Origin: Arthrobacter sp. PAMC25564
Lineage (GTDB): Bacteria; Actinomycetota; Actinomycetes; Actinomycetales; Micrococcaceae
Reading direction: 5' to 3'
Assembly: GCF_004798705.1 (NCBI RefSeq)
Contig: NZ_CP039290.1
Span: 2,294,001-2,358,000, forward strand
Length of the DNA stretch: 64,000 nucleotides
Part shown: one piece after another, positions 17,934-28,169 of the stretch
Position numbering within the stretch: position 1 is the first letter of the stretch
How the letters are laid out: each line of letters opens with the position of its first letter
Notes under the pieces: generated by a model
What the model was told of the DNA's origin: nothing
What the model saw: only the letters and a program-made list of their open reading frames with translations
Database searches by the model: none
Made by a program: the position numbers and the translations under genes

Positions 17934-17989
17934 ACGCCGTACAAGACAACGCCGCACCAAAGACGCCGTATAAGAAACGCCGTACAAGA
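17934..17989 (+). repeat. four ~13-nt direct repeats in the nrd leader
   Basis: Copies of ACGCCGTACAAGA start at 17934, 17949 (diverged), 17963 and 17977, with a period of 14-15 nt, in the untranslated leader between the promoter and nrdH. They are not in a credible reading frame. They could be direct-repeat protein sites or an RNA feature. Confidence 0.6.
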
Positions 17990-18014
17990 GACTTCAACAA
18001 AGGGGACAGGGACC

Positions 18015-18254
18015 ATGACCGTTACGGTTTACACGAAGCCGGCCTGTGTTCAGTGCAACGCAACATACCGCGCGCTGGACAAGAAAGGCATCACCTACCA
18101 GAGCGTCGACATCTCACAGGATGCGGATGCCCTCGAGCGCCTGAAGTCCCTGGGCTACCTGCAGGCCCCGGTCGTCGTCACGGACCAGGACCACTGGTCC
18201 GGTTTCCGCCCGGACAAGATCGAAGAACTGGCGCAGGCATTCGCCGTCGCCTGA
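18015..18254 (+). CDS. nrdH: glutaredoxin-like protein NrdH
   Basis: 79 residues, the normal size for NrdH redoxin, which reduces class Ib ribonucleotide reductase. The redox site is CVQC (residues 11-14) near the N-terminus, and the family-specific WSGFRPDKI lies near the C-terminus. GGGGACAGGG precedes the ATG. It is the first gene of the nrdHIEF operon. Confidence 0.97.
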   Translation: MTVTVYTKPACVQCNATYRALDKKGITYQSVDISQDADALERLKSLGYLQAPVVVTDQDHWSGFRPDKIEELAQAFAVA

Positions 18255-18308
18255 AACGTTGCGGACGCCGCTACCGGGCGGGAATTCAAGGTAGATGAGG
18301 TGAGTCCC

Positions 18309-18809
18309 ATGGTTGCCCTTACAACTGAAGATCGGGTGGCTGCCAAGGCTGACGGCGGGGAAGCGGTCAGCACGGCGGCTCCCAAGGTGACGCGGAGCCA
18401 CCTTGTCTATTTTTCCTCCACCTCCGAAAACACCCGGCGCTTCGTTGCGAAGCTGGGCATCGACGCTGCACGGATTCCGCTCCACCAGCGGGACGTCCCG
18501 CTGCGGGCGGCCGAACCCTTCGTGCTGGTGGTTCCGACGTATGGTGGCACCGGGGGAGACGGCTCTGTTCCGAAGCAGGTCATCCGGTTCCTGAATGACC
18601 CCGCCAACCGGAAGCTGATCCGCGGAGTGATCAGCGCGGGAAACACAAATTTCGGGGACAACTACTGCATGGCCGGCGACATCATCGCCACCAAATGCAA
18701 CGTCCCGCACTTATATCGATTTGAACTGATGGGGACGCCGGAAGACGTCAGCAAGGTTCAACAAGGATTGGAAGAGTTTTGGACACGACTGTCGAAGACA
18801 CAGCAGTAA
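18309..18809 (+). CDS. nrdI: flavodoxin-like NrdI, activator of class Ib ribonucleotide reductase
   Basis: 166 residues. The core ([34 protein letters not shown] and [19 protein letters not shown]) is the NrdI FMN-binding fold, which supplies the oxidant that assembles the manganese-tyrosyl radical in NrdF. I chose the ATG at 18309 because GAGGTGAG lies at a good distance; a GTG at 18300 sits inside that ribosome-binding sequence. A ~30-residue extension precedes the domain. The 3' end overlaps nrdE by 31 bases. Confidence 0.95.
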   Translation: MVALTTEDRVAAKADGGEAVSTAAPKVTRSHLVYFSSTSENTRRFVAKLGIDAARIPLHQRDVPLRAAEPFVLVVPTYGGTGGDGSVPKQVIRFLNDPANRKLIRGVISAGNTNFGDNYCMAGDIIATKCNVPHLYRFELMGTPEDVSKVQQGLEEFWTRLSKTQQ

Positions 18810-20995
18810 CCGGGGGCTCCGGCTCCCACGCGGCCGCCGTCGAGCGGCACACCATCCCCGGCGAGAAGCCGGCCATGCCGGCCGCTTACCAGGGTCTGGG
18901 CTACCACGAGCTCAACGCCATGCTGAACCTGTACGGGCCGAACGGCGAGATCCAGTTCGGGGCCGACCGCGAGGCTGCCCACCAGTACTTCCTGCAGCAT
19001 GTGAACAACAACACCGTGTTCTTCCACGACCTCGAGGAGAAGCTCGACTACCTCGTGAAGAACGAGTACTACGAGCGCGAAACCCTCGACCAGTACACGA
19101 TGAACTTCATCCGCGAGCTCTACCAGCGCGCGTACAAGAAGAAGTTCCGCTTCGAGACCTTCCTGGGCGCCTTCAAGTTCTACACCTCCTACACGCTCAA
19201 GACGTTCGACGGCAAGCGCTTCCTGGAGCGCTACGAGGACCGCGTCTGCATGGTGGCCCTGCACCTGGCCCGCGGCGACGAGCAACTCGCCACCCAGATG
19301 GTCGACGAGATCATCGAGGGCCGCTTCCAGCCGGCCACCCCGACGTTCCTGAACGCCGGGAAGAAGCAGCGCGGCGAGCTGGTCTCCTGCTTCCTGCTCC
19401 GCATCGAAGACAACATGGAGTCGATCGGCCGGTCCATCAACTCCGCCCTGCAGCTCTCCAAGCGCGGCGGCGGCGTGGCGTTCGCGCTGACCAACATCCG
19501 CGAGGTCGGCGCGCCGATCAAGCAGATCGAGAACCAGTCCTCCGGCGTCATCCCCGTGATGAAGCTCCTCGAGGACAGCTTCTCCTACGCCAACCAGCTC
19601 GGTGCCCGCCAGGGCGCGGGAGCGGTGTACCTGCACGCGCACCACCCGGACATCTACCGCTTCCTGGACACCAAGCGGGAGAACGCGGACGAGAAGATCC
19701 GCATCAAGACCCTCTCGCTCGGCGTCGTGATCCCGGACATCACCTTCGAGCTGGCCAAGAAGGACGAGGACATGTACCTGTTCTCGCCGTACGACGTCGA
19801 ACGCGTCTACGGGATGCCGTTCTCCGACGTCTCGGTCACCGAGAAGTACTACGAGATGGTGGACGATTCCCGGATCAAGAAGACCAAGATCAAGGCGCGC
19901 GAGTTCTTCCAGACCCTCGCGGAGATCCAGTTCGAATCGGGCTACCCGTACATCATGTTCGAGGACACCGTGAACCGGGAAAACCCGATCGACGGCAAGA
20001 TCATCATGTCCAACCTGTGCTCCGAGATCCTCCAGGTCTCCCAGCCCACCACGTACCACGAGGACCTGTCCTACGACCAGACCGGCAAGGACATCTCCTG
20101 CAACCTGGGCTCGCTGAACATCGCCAAGGCGATGGACTCGCCGGACTTCGGCCTGACCATCGAGACCGCCATCCGTGCGCTCTCGGCGGTCTCGGACATG
20201 TCCAACATCGTCTCGGTGCCCTCGATTGCCCGCGGCAATGACCAGAGCCACGCGATCGGCCTGGGCCAGATGAACCTGCACGGCTACCTGGCCCGCGAGC
20301 GGGTGCACTACGGCTCCGAAGAGGGCATCGACTTCACCAACATCTACTTCTACTCGGTGGTGTTCCACGCAGTCCGGGCTTCCAACCAGCTGGCCATCCG
20401 GACCGGCCAGACCTTCGGCGGCTTCGAGAAGTCCAAGTACGCCTCGGGCGAGTTCTTCGACAAGTACACCAACCAGGAATGGGTCCCGCAGACGGCGAAG
20501 GTTGCGGAGCTGTTCAAGAACATCCACATCCCCACGCAGGATGACTGGCGCGAGCTGAAGGCTTCCGTTATGGAGCACGGCATCTACAACCAGAACCTGC
20601 AGGCCGTCCCGCCGACCGGCTCGATCAGCTACATCAACAACTCCACCTCCTCGATCCACCCGGTGGCGTCCAAGATCGAAATCCGCAAGGAAGGCAAGCT
20701 GGGCCGCGTGTACTACCCGGCGCCGTACCTGACGAACGACAACCTGGAGTACTACCAGGACGCGTACGAGATCGGCTACGAGAAGGTCATCGACACCTAC
20801 GCCGCCGCCACGCAGCACGTGGACCAGGGCCTGTCCCTGACGCTGTTCTTCAAGGACACCGCCACCACGCGCGACATCAACAAGGCCCAGATCTATGCCT
20901 GGCGCAAGGGTATCAAGACCATCTACTACATCCGTCTCCGCCAGCTCGCGCTGGAAGGGACCGAGGTTGAGGGCTGTGTCAGCTGCGCACTTTAG
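18779..20995 (+). CDS. nrdE: class Ib ribonucleoside-diphosphate reductase alpha subunit
   Basis: 738 residues from a TTG at 18779 that overlaps nrdI; the conserved domain begins about 35 residues in, at [16 protein letters not shown]. Active-site and radical-transfer segments include [28 protein letters not shown] and YYIRLR near the C-terminus, ending in the redox pair GCVSCAL that NrdH re-reduces. It reduces ribonucleoside diphosphates to deoxy forms. The N-terminal extension of ~30 residues is low-complexity; an internal start is possible. Confidence 0.96.
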   Translation: MDTTVEDTAVTGGSGSHAAAVERHTIPGEKPAMPAAYQGLGYHELNAMLNLYGPNGEIQFGADREAAHQYFLQHVNNNTVFFHDLEEKLDYLVKNEYYERETLDQYTMNFIRELYQRAYKKKFRFETFLGAFKFYTSYTLKTFDGKRFLERYEDRVCMVALHLARGDEQLATQMVDEIIEGRFQPATPTFLNAGKKQRGELVSCFLLRIEDNMESIGRSINSALQLSKRGGGVAFALTNIREVGAPIKQIENQSSGVIPVMKLLEDSFSYANQLGARQGAGAVYLHAHHPDIYRFLDTKRENADEKIRIKTLSLGVVIPDITFELAKKDEDMYLFSPYDVERVYGMPFSDVSVTEKYYEMVDDSRIKKTKIKAREFFQTLAEIQFESGYPYIMFEDTVNRENPIDGKIIMSNLCSEILQVSQPTTYHEDLSYDQTGKDISCNLGSLNIAKAMDSPDFGLTIETAIRALSAVSDMSNIVSVPSIARGNDQSHAIGLGQMNLHGYLARERVHYGSEEGIDFTNIYFYSVVFHAVRASNQLAIRTGQTFGGFEKSKYASGEFFDKYTNQEWVPQTAKVAELFKNIHIPTQDDWRELKASVMEHGIYNQNLQAVPPTGSISYINNSTSSIHPVASKIEIRKEGKLGRVYYPAPYLTNDNLEYYQDAYEIGYEKVIDTYAAATQHVDQGLSLTLFFKDTATTRDINKAQIYAWRKGIKTIYYIRLRQLALEGTEVEGCVSCAL

Positions 20996-21020
20996 TTGTA
21001 GCTTCAACTCAACTGTAACG

Positions 21021-21052
21021 GTACGACGGCGGGCCACCGCCCGCCGTCGTAC
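21021..21052 (+). terminator. perfect hairpin between nrdE and nrdF
   Basis: A perfect 14-bp inverted repeat (21021-21034 with 21039-21052) has a CACC loop in the 95-bp nrdE-nrdF gap. It is followed by CTTAACTTAA, not a T-run. It could partly terminate transcription or protect the upstream mRNA end, setting the NrdE:NrdF ratio. Confidence 0.65.
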
Positions 21053-21063
21053 GCTTAACTTAA

Positions 21064-22065
<1,002 letters not shown>

Positions 22066-22307
22066 TCTCTCTCTTGTGAGATGTCGACCTAGTCCGGGAG
22101 GCTCCACGTCCTACAAATAGTCTGTGCCTTGCAAATAATGCAATTAGACCGCGCGCCTCACCTTGCTTTCGCGTCAGACATTAATTCCGGCGTGTATGTG
22201 GAAGTGGGCGAATCTGGGCAATAACTTGCCACGAAAAAGATAACGACGTAGCACCTGGATCTCGCAATCATTAAGAGAACAAGCCACAACGACGGAACTG
22301 GGGAACC

Positions 22308-23873
22308 TTGGAACGCCGAACCATCACCTTGGAAGAAGCGGTGAGCTTGATTGAACGCGAGGAATCACACTTCTGGGACGTGAAGAGCCAGCAGGCTAAG
22401 GGGTCGGTTATTCAGAAGATCGCCGTTGCTTTAGCAAATGGTGATGGCGGGGAATTTGCGCTCGGAATCGAAGACGTGAAGACGTCAGTCGTAAGCTTGG
22501 AACGCTGGCAAGGCTATGGCTCCATCGAGGAGCTGAACCCCGTCCATCAGGCGTTGTCTCAAGACTGCGAGCCGCCGCTTCCCTACTCAGTGGACTATCT
22601 GGAAATTGAGGGGCAAGAGAACCGGGGGTTCGTGTGCCTGGTGACCATCACGAAGAGTGGAGATGTTCACTACACCGCCGGTGGAAAGGTGTACGTCCGG
22701 CACCACGCTGCGTCCACGGAGATCACCGGGCAAGAGATCGTGAACCTGAGCCTGTCTAAAGGCGCAGTTTCATACGAGGATCAGGAACTGGGCGATTACT
22801 TCCTGGAGGAGGCGGCTGAGGAGCAGGAACTCAAGGACTTTCTTTTGAGCATCAGCCCTGCAATGAGGCCCGAGGACTTCCTTCGGCGTGAGAGGTTGTA
22901 CAACCGAAAAACAGAGGGCATGAAGGTATCGGCGGCCCTGCTCTTCGCCGAACATCCGCAGAGCATTCTCAGCAAGAGATGTGGAATCAAAATAGCTCGG
23001 TATGAAACCGACCTGGAAGAGGCAAATCGGGACTACCTGAAGGGTGTTCCGCGTTCTTTGGAAGGCCCTGCGCGAAGCCTGATCGACCAAGCACTGGATG
23101 CTGTTTCTGAGGAGATTCAAGCGGTCCAAACTAGGGATTCGTCGGGACAACTAGTGCCAACGCGGTATCCGCCTGAAACATTGAAAGAGATCATTGTTAA
23201 CGCGGTCATCCACCGGGACTATAACTTAGCGGATGATATTCTCATTTACATTTTTAATAACAGGGTCGAAGTGCACAGCCCAGGCAAGCTCCCCGGCCAC
23301 ATTACACTCCAGAATATCTTCACCGACCGCGCATCCAGAAATGGCACCGTCGTCCGGCTGCTCAACAAGTATCCTGACCCGCCGAACAAAGACATTGGCG
23401 AAGGTCTTCAGACTGCTTTCGCGAAAATGAAAGAGGCAAAGCTAAAGGATCCTGAGTTTAGGTTTGAGGGTAATTACTTTGTGGTGAGGATTGGGCATAC
23501 GCCTCTGGCCCGGCCAGAAGAACTCATCTTGGAATATTTAGAGAGCCATGACGAGATCACCAATAAAGCAGCGCGGGAGATAACAGGGATTCATTCCGAA
23601 AACCTCGTCAAACAACGGTTTTACAATTTGCAAAAAGCAGGAAGCCTCGAAAAGGTTCCGGGCAAGAAGGGCTCGCTGTCCGCATGGCGGAGAGTGGCCC
23701 TATCGTTGAACGCGGCTCCAGTGGAGCAACCGTCATCTGGGGCGCAGCAGCTTTCGTTTGACCTGGCGGCAGGACAAGACCCAGAGCCCAAGGCAGTAAG
23801 TGCCGCCCGAATCAGTGGACAGCGGCGGCAACCGTCAAAGCAACCACGCAGGAAGCGCCTGAAACTTCAATGA
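22308..23873 (+). CDS. AlbA_2 domain ATP-binding protein (COG2865-like)
   Basis: 521 residues from a TTG at 22308. The N-terminus is an AlbA_2/Schlafen-type domain (ESHFWDVKSQQ, then IAVALANGDGGEFALGIED and GKVYVRHHAA). The middle (LKEIIVNAVIHRDY, IFNNRVEVHSPGKLP and GEGLQTAFAKM) is the GHKL-like ATP-binding segment of this family, followed by a winged-helix region (ITNKAAREITGIHSENLVKQRF) and a basic tail. Such proteins occur in defence islands and as regulators. GC is visibly lower than in nrdF, and it faces the restriction operon. The exact role is unknown. Confidence 0.8.
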   Translation: MERRTITLEEAVSLIEREESHFWDVKSQQAKGSVIQKIAVALANGDGGEFALGIEDVKTSVVSLERWQGYGSIEELNPVHQALSQDCEPPLPYSVDYLEIEGQENRGFVCLVTITKSGDVHYTAGGKVYVRHHAASTEITGQEIVNLSLSKGAVSYEDQELGDYFLEEAAEEQELKDFLLSISPAMRPEDFLRRERLYNRKTEGMKVSAALLFAEHPQSILSKRCGIKIARYETDLEEANRDYLKGVPRSLEGPARSLIDQALDAVSEEIQAVQTRDSSGQLVPTRYPPETLKEIIVNAVIHRDYNLADDILIYIFNNRVEVHSPGKLPGHITLQNIFTDRASRNGTVVRLLNKYPDPPNKDIGEGLQTAFAKMKEAKLKDPEFRFEGNYFVVRIGHTPLARPEELILEYLESHDEITNKAAREITGIHSENLVKQRFYNLQKAGSLEKVPGKKGSLSAWRRVALSLNAAPVEQPSSGAQQLSFDLAAGQDPEPKAVSAARISGQRRQPSKQPRRKRLKLQ

Positions 23874-23970
23874 ATCGCTCGTCTGGCACGGGCGACAGGC
23901 AAAATGATGCGTGTTCGATTTCTCGAATAGGATTCCCCCAGGCGCGGACTGGATGCACGAAGCTGCTCTT

Positions 23971-24945
23971 TTAGCGAGAAACCCTCGCTGGCCTTTCAGT
24001 GTGGACCGGTGCAGAAGATTTTTCATTTCTGACGCCGAATACCACGTGGGCTGACATCGTGTGCTTTGCAGCGTCCTCGATGTGAACCTTTTGGTCGTCG
24101 AAGAAGATGTCTGGTTTCAGCACGCTCAATACAGGGCCCTTTTTAAGTCCACCCAGGAAGAAAGCGTCGTCAACGGTTACCCCCCAAGACTCAAGCGTGT
24201 TGAGTACTCGGAGGTCGGCAGGGCTGTTCCGGGCCGTAACGATGGAAGATCGGAGGCGGCGTTGGTAGGTTGAGTCGGAATCCTTTCTCTGAGTTTCTCG
24301 GGCCTGAATTGCAGCAATGGCCATGAAAAACGGCTTGATGGGTCCATCAATTGCAGGTACGTCCATATTGTCGACTTCATGAATGAGAAAACTCTGGAGA
24401 TCACCCTCCGCATAGACTTTCTCAGACGAGTCATCCGCAAGTACGCCGTCAAAGTCGAACGCGATGGTCAGTGAATGCTCGATCAGGGCAGGTAGCAGGG
24501 GCTCCCGGGCGGGATACACTCTTCCCGCAGGACACCCTAGCTTGATCGCTTCACGTACGTCACTGTCGTTTTCTGACAGGAATAGATCAATTTCGAAGGC
24601 TTCGTGATAAACGTACGGTGAACGCCCCTGTGTGAAGACTGCTCGCGAAATGTCTAGACCGTAATATTTGATGGATGTCATTATCCTACGACCAGTATCG
24701 GGACTATTTCTGGATAGGAGCACTACTTCGACAAGTCTCCTATCGAAGGCGAGATCGTTCAGAGCCAGGATCTTTCTCACAAATTCGAACGCAGTACCGG
24801 GGTTGAGGATTGAGTCCCGATTCTTCAGCTGATAGGCGCGGTATGCGTCCACCCCTTCGTCCGTAAAGATGCAATGCCCTTCGCTCAAATTGAATAGGGC
24901 GCTTGAGGCTATTCCAATTACTAGTACATCATCCAGCTTTGACAT
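23971..24945 (-). CDS. 5'-nucleotidase (cytosolic cN-I-like, PF06189 type)
   Basis: 324 residues. The N-terminal half has the family text VLVIGIASSALFNLSEG and FDRRLVEVVLLSRNSPDTG. The HAD-like core reads LTIAFDFDGVLADDSSEKVY, IDGPIKPFFMAIAAIQ, and ends FFLGGLKKGPVLSVLKP and IFFDDQK, matching bacterial relatives of mammalian cN-I, which dephosphorylates nucleoside monophosphates. Its ATG overlaps the hsdR stop (TAATG), so it is translationally coupled as the last gene of the restriction operon. GC is lower than in hsdR. Confidence 0.85.
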   Translation of the reverse strand: MSKLDDVLVIGIASSALFNLSEGHCIFTDEGVDAYRAYQLKNRDSILNPGTAFEFVRKILALNDLAFDRRLVEVVLLSRNSPDTGRRIMTSIKYYGLDISRAVFTQGRSPYVYHEAFEIDLFLSENDSDVREAIKLGCPAGRVYPAREPLLPALIEHSLTIAFDFDGVLADDSSEKVYAEGDLQSFLIHEVDNMDVPAIDGPIKPFFMAIAAIQARETQRKDSDSTYQRRLRSSIVTARNSPADLRVLNTLESWGVTVDDAFFLGGLKKGPVLSVLKPDIFFDDQKVHIEDAAKHTMSAHVVFGVRNEKSSAPVHTERPARVSR

Positions 24946-27900
24946 TACGCTCGCGCCTCGGCAAACCGCGGGGCCATAGACTCCATCTGCTCCATGACCA
25001 GCTTGATGGCCTCCGGCTGCTTGTCCGGCGGGTAGCCGTTGAGGACCAGGAGCCGCTTGATCGACGAGCGCAGCTTGGCCCGGACATCGTCCCGGACCGT
25101 CCAGTCGGTGCGCACATCGCGCTGCATGACGCCAACGAGCTGCCGCGCGATCTCCGCCAGCTTCCCTTCGCCCTGGACTGCCACGGCCGATTCATTGGAA
25201 GCCACGGCGTCGTAGAACGCCAGCTCGTCCGAATTCAGCGGGGGAGTGAACCGGGATCCCCGGTTGCCTTCGGCGGCCACTTCACGCGCCAGCTCCACCA
25301 GCTCCGCGATCACCTCTGCGGACGTCAGTTGCTGGTTGGTGTACTTCTTCATCAGCTCGGTGATCCGCTCGGAGAACGCCCGCTGCCGGATCACGTTGTT
25401 GCGCGTCGTCTTCGCCGACTCGTCGGCGATCAGCTTCCGCAGGGCCTCGATGGCCAGCTGCGGGTTCCGGGCCTGCTGGGTCTTGGCGATGAACTCCGGC
25501 GTCAGATCGTCCAAGGATGGCTTCGGCATGCCCGCGGCCTCATAGATGTCCAGCACTTCCCCGGAGGAGGTCGCCGACGCGATCAGGTCACCCAGGAGCC
25601 GCTGGATCTCCTCCGGCACCGGCTCGCCGCTGGCCTGCCGGTCGGCCGCGTCGTACTTCGCCATCCAGACGCGGATCTCCTCGTACACCTGGATCTCCGG
25701 CCTCAGCTCGGCCAGCGTATCGGACCCCGAGCACAGCGCCCACGCCCGGGACAGCTGGCTGGAGAACCTGCGGTACTTCGCGGCCAGCGACTCTTCGCCC
25801 TCAGCCGGCCGGTTGCCGGGCGTGCCAGGGCTCCGCAGGTAACTGACGGCCCCGGTGACGGCGTTCAGGAACGCCTTCGGGCCGCCCTTCAGCAGCACAC
25901 CCTTCCAGTCGTAACCGGCCAGCAGCCCCCGCAGGGAATCCACCAGGCCAAGGGCAGCGCCTACCGCTTCATCCACATTCCGCCCCACCGGCTTATTCGT
26001 CCGGTCCGACTGCGTGTATTCGCCCAGCGCCTTGGCCAGGTTCTCCGCCAGCGGCGCATACGCCACCAGCAGCCCGTCCTGCTTGCCGCGGAAGGTGCGG
26101 TTCACCCGGGCCAGGGTCTGCATCAGCAGCGCGCCCTTGAGCGGCCGGTCCAGGTACAGCGTATGCAGGGGCGGGGAGTCGTAACCGGTGAGCATCATGT
26201 CCTTGACGATCACCAGTTCCAGCTCGTCGTCCACATCCTTGAGCCGCTCCTTCACCGTGGCATTCAGCGAGTCGCGGCGCACGTGGTCGGACACCGGCGG
26301 CACATCGGACGCGGTGCCGGAGTAGACCACCTTGATCTTGCCTTTGGCGAGGTCGTCGGAATGCCACTCGGGCCGCAGTTCCACAATCGCCGTGTACAGC
26401 TTCGCGCAAATTTCCCGAGTGCCGCCCACGATCATCGCCTTGCCCGGCGCCTCGATGAACTTGCCCATCCGGGCGCGGCGGTTCTCCCAGTGCGCCACCA
26501 GGTCCGCGGCCAGCGCCGCGGTCCGCTGCGGCGCGCCGTAGACGGCGTTCACGACGGCGACACTCGCCTCGATGCGCGCCCGCTCGGTATCGTCCAGGCC
26601 CAGCGTGGCCTCGTCGGCAGCCTGGTCCAGGACCTCCTCGGTGACGCCGGAAGCCAGTTCCACCTTGATCAGCCGCGGCTCGAAGTACACCGGCACCGTG
26701 GCGCCGTCCTCCACCGCCCGGGAGAGGTCGTAGATGTCGATGTACTCGCCGAACACGTCCTGGGTGTTGCGGTCATCAAAGGAGATCGGCGTCCCGGTGA
26801 ACGCGATCAGCGTCGCGTGCGGCAGCGCGTCGCGGAGGTGCCGGGCGTAGCCGTCCAGGTCGTCGTAGTGGGAACGGTGTGCCTCGTCCACTACCACGAT
26901 GATGTTGCGCCGGTCGGACAGCAGCGGGTGGTCGGTGCCGGCGTCCTTCTCCGACTTGCTGCGGCCGAACTTCTGCAGCGTGGTGAAGTAGATGCCACCG
27001 GTGGTCCGGTTGCTCAGTTCGTCCCGGAGTTCGGAGCGCTTGCGGATCTGCTTGGGGGACTCGGCCAGCAGCAGGCTCCGGTCAAAGCCCTCGAACAGCT
27101 GGCCGTCGAGTTCATTGCGGTCCGTGATGACGACGACGGTCGGGTTCTTGAGCTGGGGGCTCCGGGCCACCAGATTGGCGTAGAGCTCCATCTCCATGGA
27201 CTTGCCCGAGCCCTGGGTGTGCCAGACGACGCCGGCCTTGCCGTTGCTGGCCACCGCCTGGATGGCGCTTCCCACAGCCTTGGTCACGGCGAAATACTGG
27301 TGCGGCTTGGCGATGCGCTTGCTCAGCCCGTCCGGGCCGCCGTCGAACGCGGTGAAATTGCGCGTCAGCTGCAGGAAACGGTCCACGTTGTAGAGCCCGT
27401 TGAGCGCGGTCTCCAGCGCCGTCACGGCCTCGCCGTCTTCCATGAACCCGGGCGCGACGGGCACGCCGTCGTCGTCGACGTTCCACAGCGAGAAGTGGTT
27501 GAGGGGAGTGAACGGCGTGCCGTACTTTGCCTGGATCCCGTCCGAGGCGAGCGTGAACACGCAGAAGCGGAACGCCAGGGGGAACTCGCGCAGGTAGGTC
27601 TGCAGCTGGGCGTGCGCGGCGGCGACGTCGGCCGTGGCGCTGCCGGCCTTCTTCAGCTCGATGATGCTCACCGGCATGCCGTTGCAGTAGAGCACGACGT
27701 CGAAGCGGCGTTTGTAGTCGCCCTGCACCAGGGTGACCTGGTTGACGGCGAGCCAGTCGTTCTGGTCCGGGTCGGCACTGAGCAGGTGGATGGTGGGGTT
27801 GGCCTCGTTGCCGTCCGAGTCGATGTAGCTGAGCCGGTAGCCGTCCACGAGGTAGTTGTGGATCCGGTGGTTCTCGGTGATGGCGTCGTTGGACTTGGGC

Positions 27901-28169
27901 GAGGCGATCTCCGCGAGGGCCTGCTGCAGGTACTGGACCGGGACCGTCGGGTTGAACCGCTGCAGGGCGGCCAGCAGCCGGGGCCGGATCAGCAGCTCGT
28001 CCCAGGAGTCCCGCTCGCCGGTGCCGGGCGTGATGTCCTGCCCGGAAACCGGCCGCCAGCCGAGCGGCTCGGCCAGGAGCTCCAGGGCCATGCCCTCCCA
28101 GTCGGCTTCGGAAAAGGCTACTGTGGGTGCTGCTGTCACGGTGGTTCCCCCTGGTTGACCGGATGTCAC
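24945..28169 (-). CDS. hsdR: type I restriction enzyme motor/nuclease subunit
   Basis: 1074 residues, full length. The N-terminal PD-(D/E)xK nuclease site is visible in RFDVVLYCNGMPVSIIELKK. The helicase core has Walker A in HTQGSGKSMEME, VVITDRNELDGQL, the DEAH box in VVVDEAHRSHYD, and TLIAFTGTPISF. The C-terminal half is the usual helical region. The GTG start overlaps the DUF1016 stop (GTGA), and the stop overlaps the nucleotidase ATG. Cleavage needs HsdM2-HsdS assembly, so the protein is probably inactive unless an HsdM is supplied elsewhere. Confidence 0.95.
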   Translation of the reverse strand: MTSGQPGGTTVTAAPTVAFSEADWEGMALELLAEPLGWRPVSGQDITPGTGERDSWDELLIRPRLLAALQRFNPTVPVQYLQQALAEIASPKSNDAITENHRIHNYLVDGYRLSYIDSDGNEANPTIHLLSADPDQNDWLAVNQVTLVQGDYKRRFDVVLYCNGMPVSIIELKKAGSATADVAAAHAQLQTYLREFPLAFRFCVFTLASDGIQAKYGTPFTPLNHFSLWNVDDDGVPVAPGFMEDGEAVTALETALNGLYNVDRFLQLTRNFTAFDGGPDGLSKRIAKPHQYFAVTKAVGSAIQAVASNGKAGVVWHTQGSGKSMEMELYANLVARSPQLKNPTVVVITDRNELDGQLFEGFDRSLLLAESPKQIRKRSELRDELSNRTTGGIYFTTLQKFGRSKSEKDAGTDHPLLSDRRNIIVVVDEAHRSHYDDLDGYARHLRDALPHATLIAFTGTPISFDDRNTQDVFGEYIDIYDLSRAVEDGATVPVYFEPRLIKVELASGVTEEVLDQAADEATLGLDDTERARIEASVAVVNAVYGAPQRTAALAADLVAHWENRRARMGKFIEAPGKAMIVGGTREICAKLYTAIVELRPEWHSDDLAKGKIKVVYSGTASDVPPVSDHVRRDSLNATVKERLKDVDDELELVIVKDMMLTGYDSPPLHTLYLDRPLKGALLMQTLARVNRTFRGKQDGLLVAYAPLAENLAKALGEYTQSDRTNKPVGRNVDEAVGAALGLVDSLRGLLAGYDWKGVLLKGGPKAFLNAVTGAVSYLRSPGTPGNRPAEGEESLAAKYRRFSSQLSRAWALCSGSDTLAELRPEIQVYEEIRVWMAKYDAADRQASGEPVPEEIQRLLGDLIASATSSGEVLDIYEAAGMPKPSLDDLTPEFIAKTQQARNPQLAIEALRKLIADESAKTTRNNVIRQRAFSERITELMKKYTNQQLTSAEVIAELVELAREVAAEGNRGSRFTPPLNSDELAFYDAVASNESAVAVQGEGKLAEIARQLVGVMQRDVRTDWTVRDDVRAKLRSSIKRLLVLNGYPPDKQPEAIKLVMEQMESMAPRFAEARA

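Noticed and set aside
18758..21037. 759-codon minus-strand frame
   Set aside because: Antisense to nrdE; the conserved nrd order and motifs leave no room for it.
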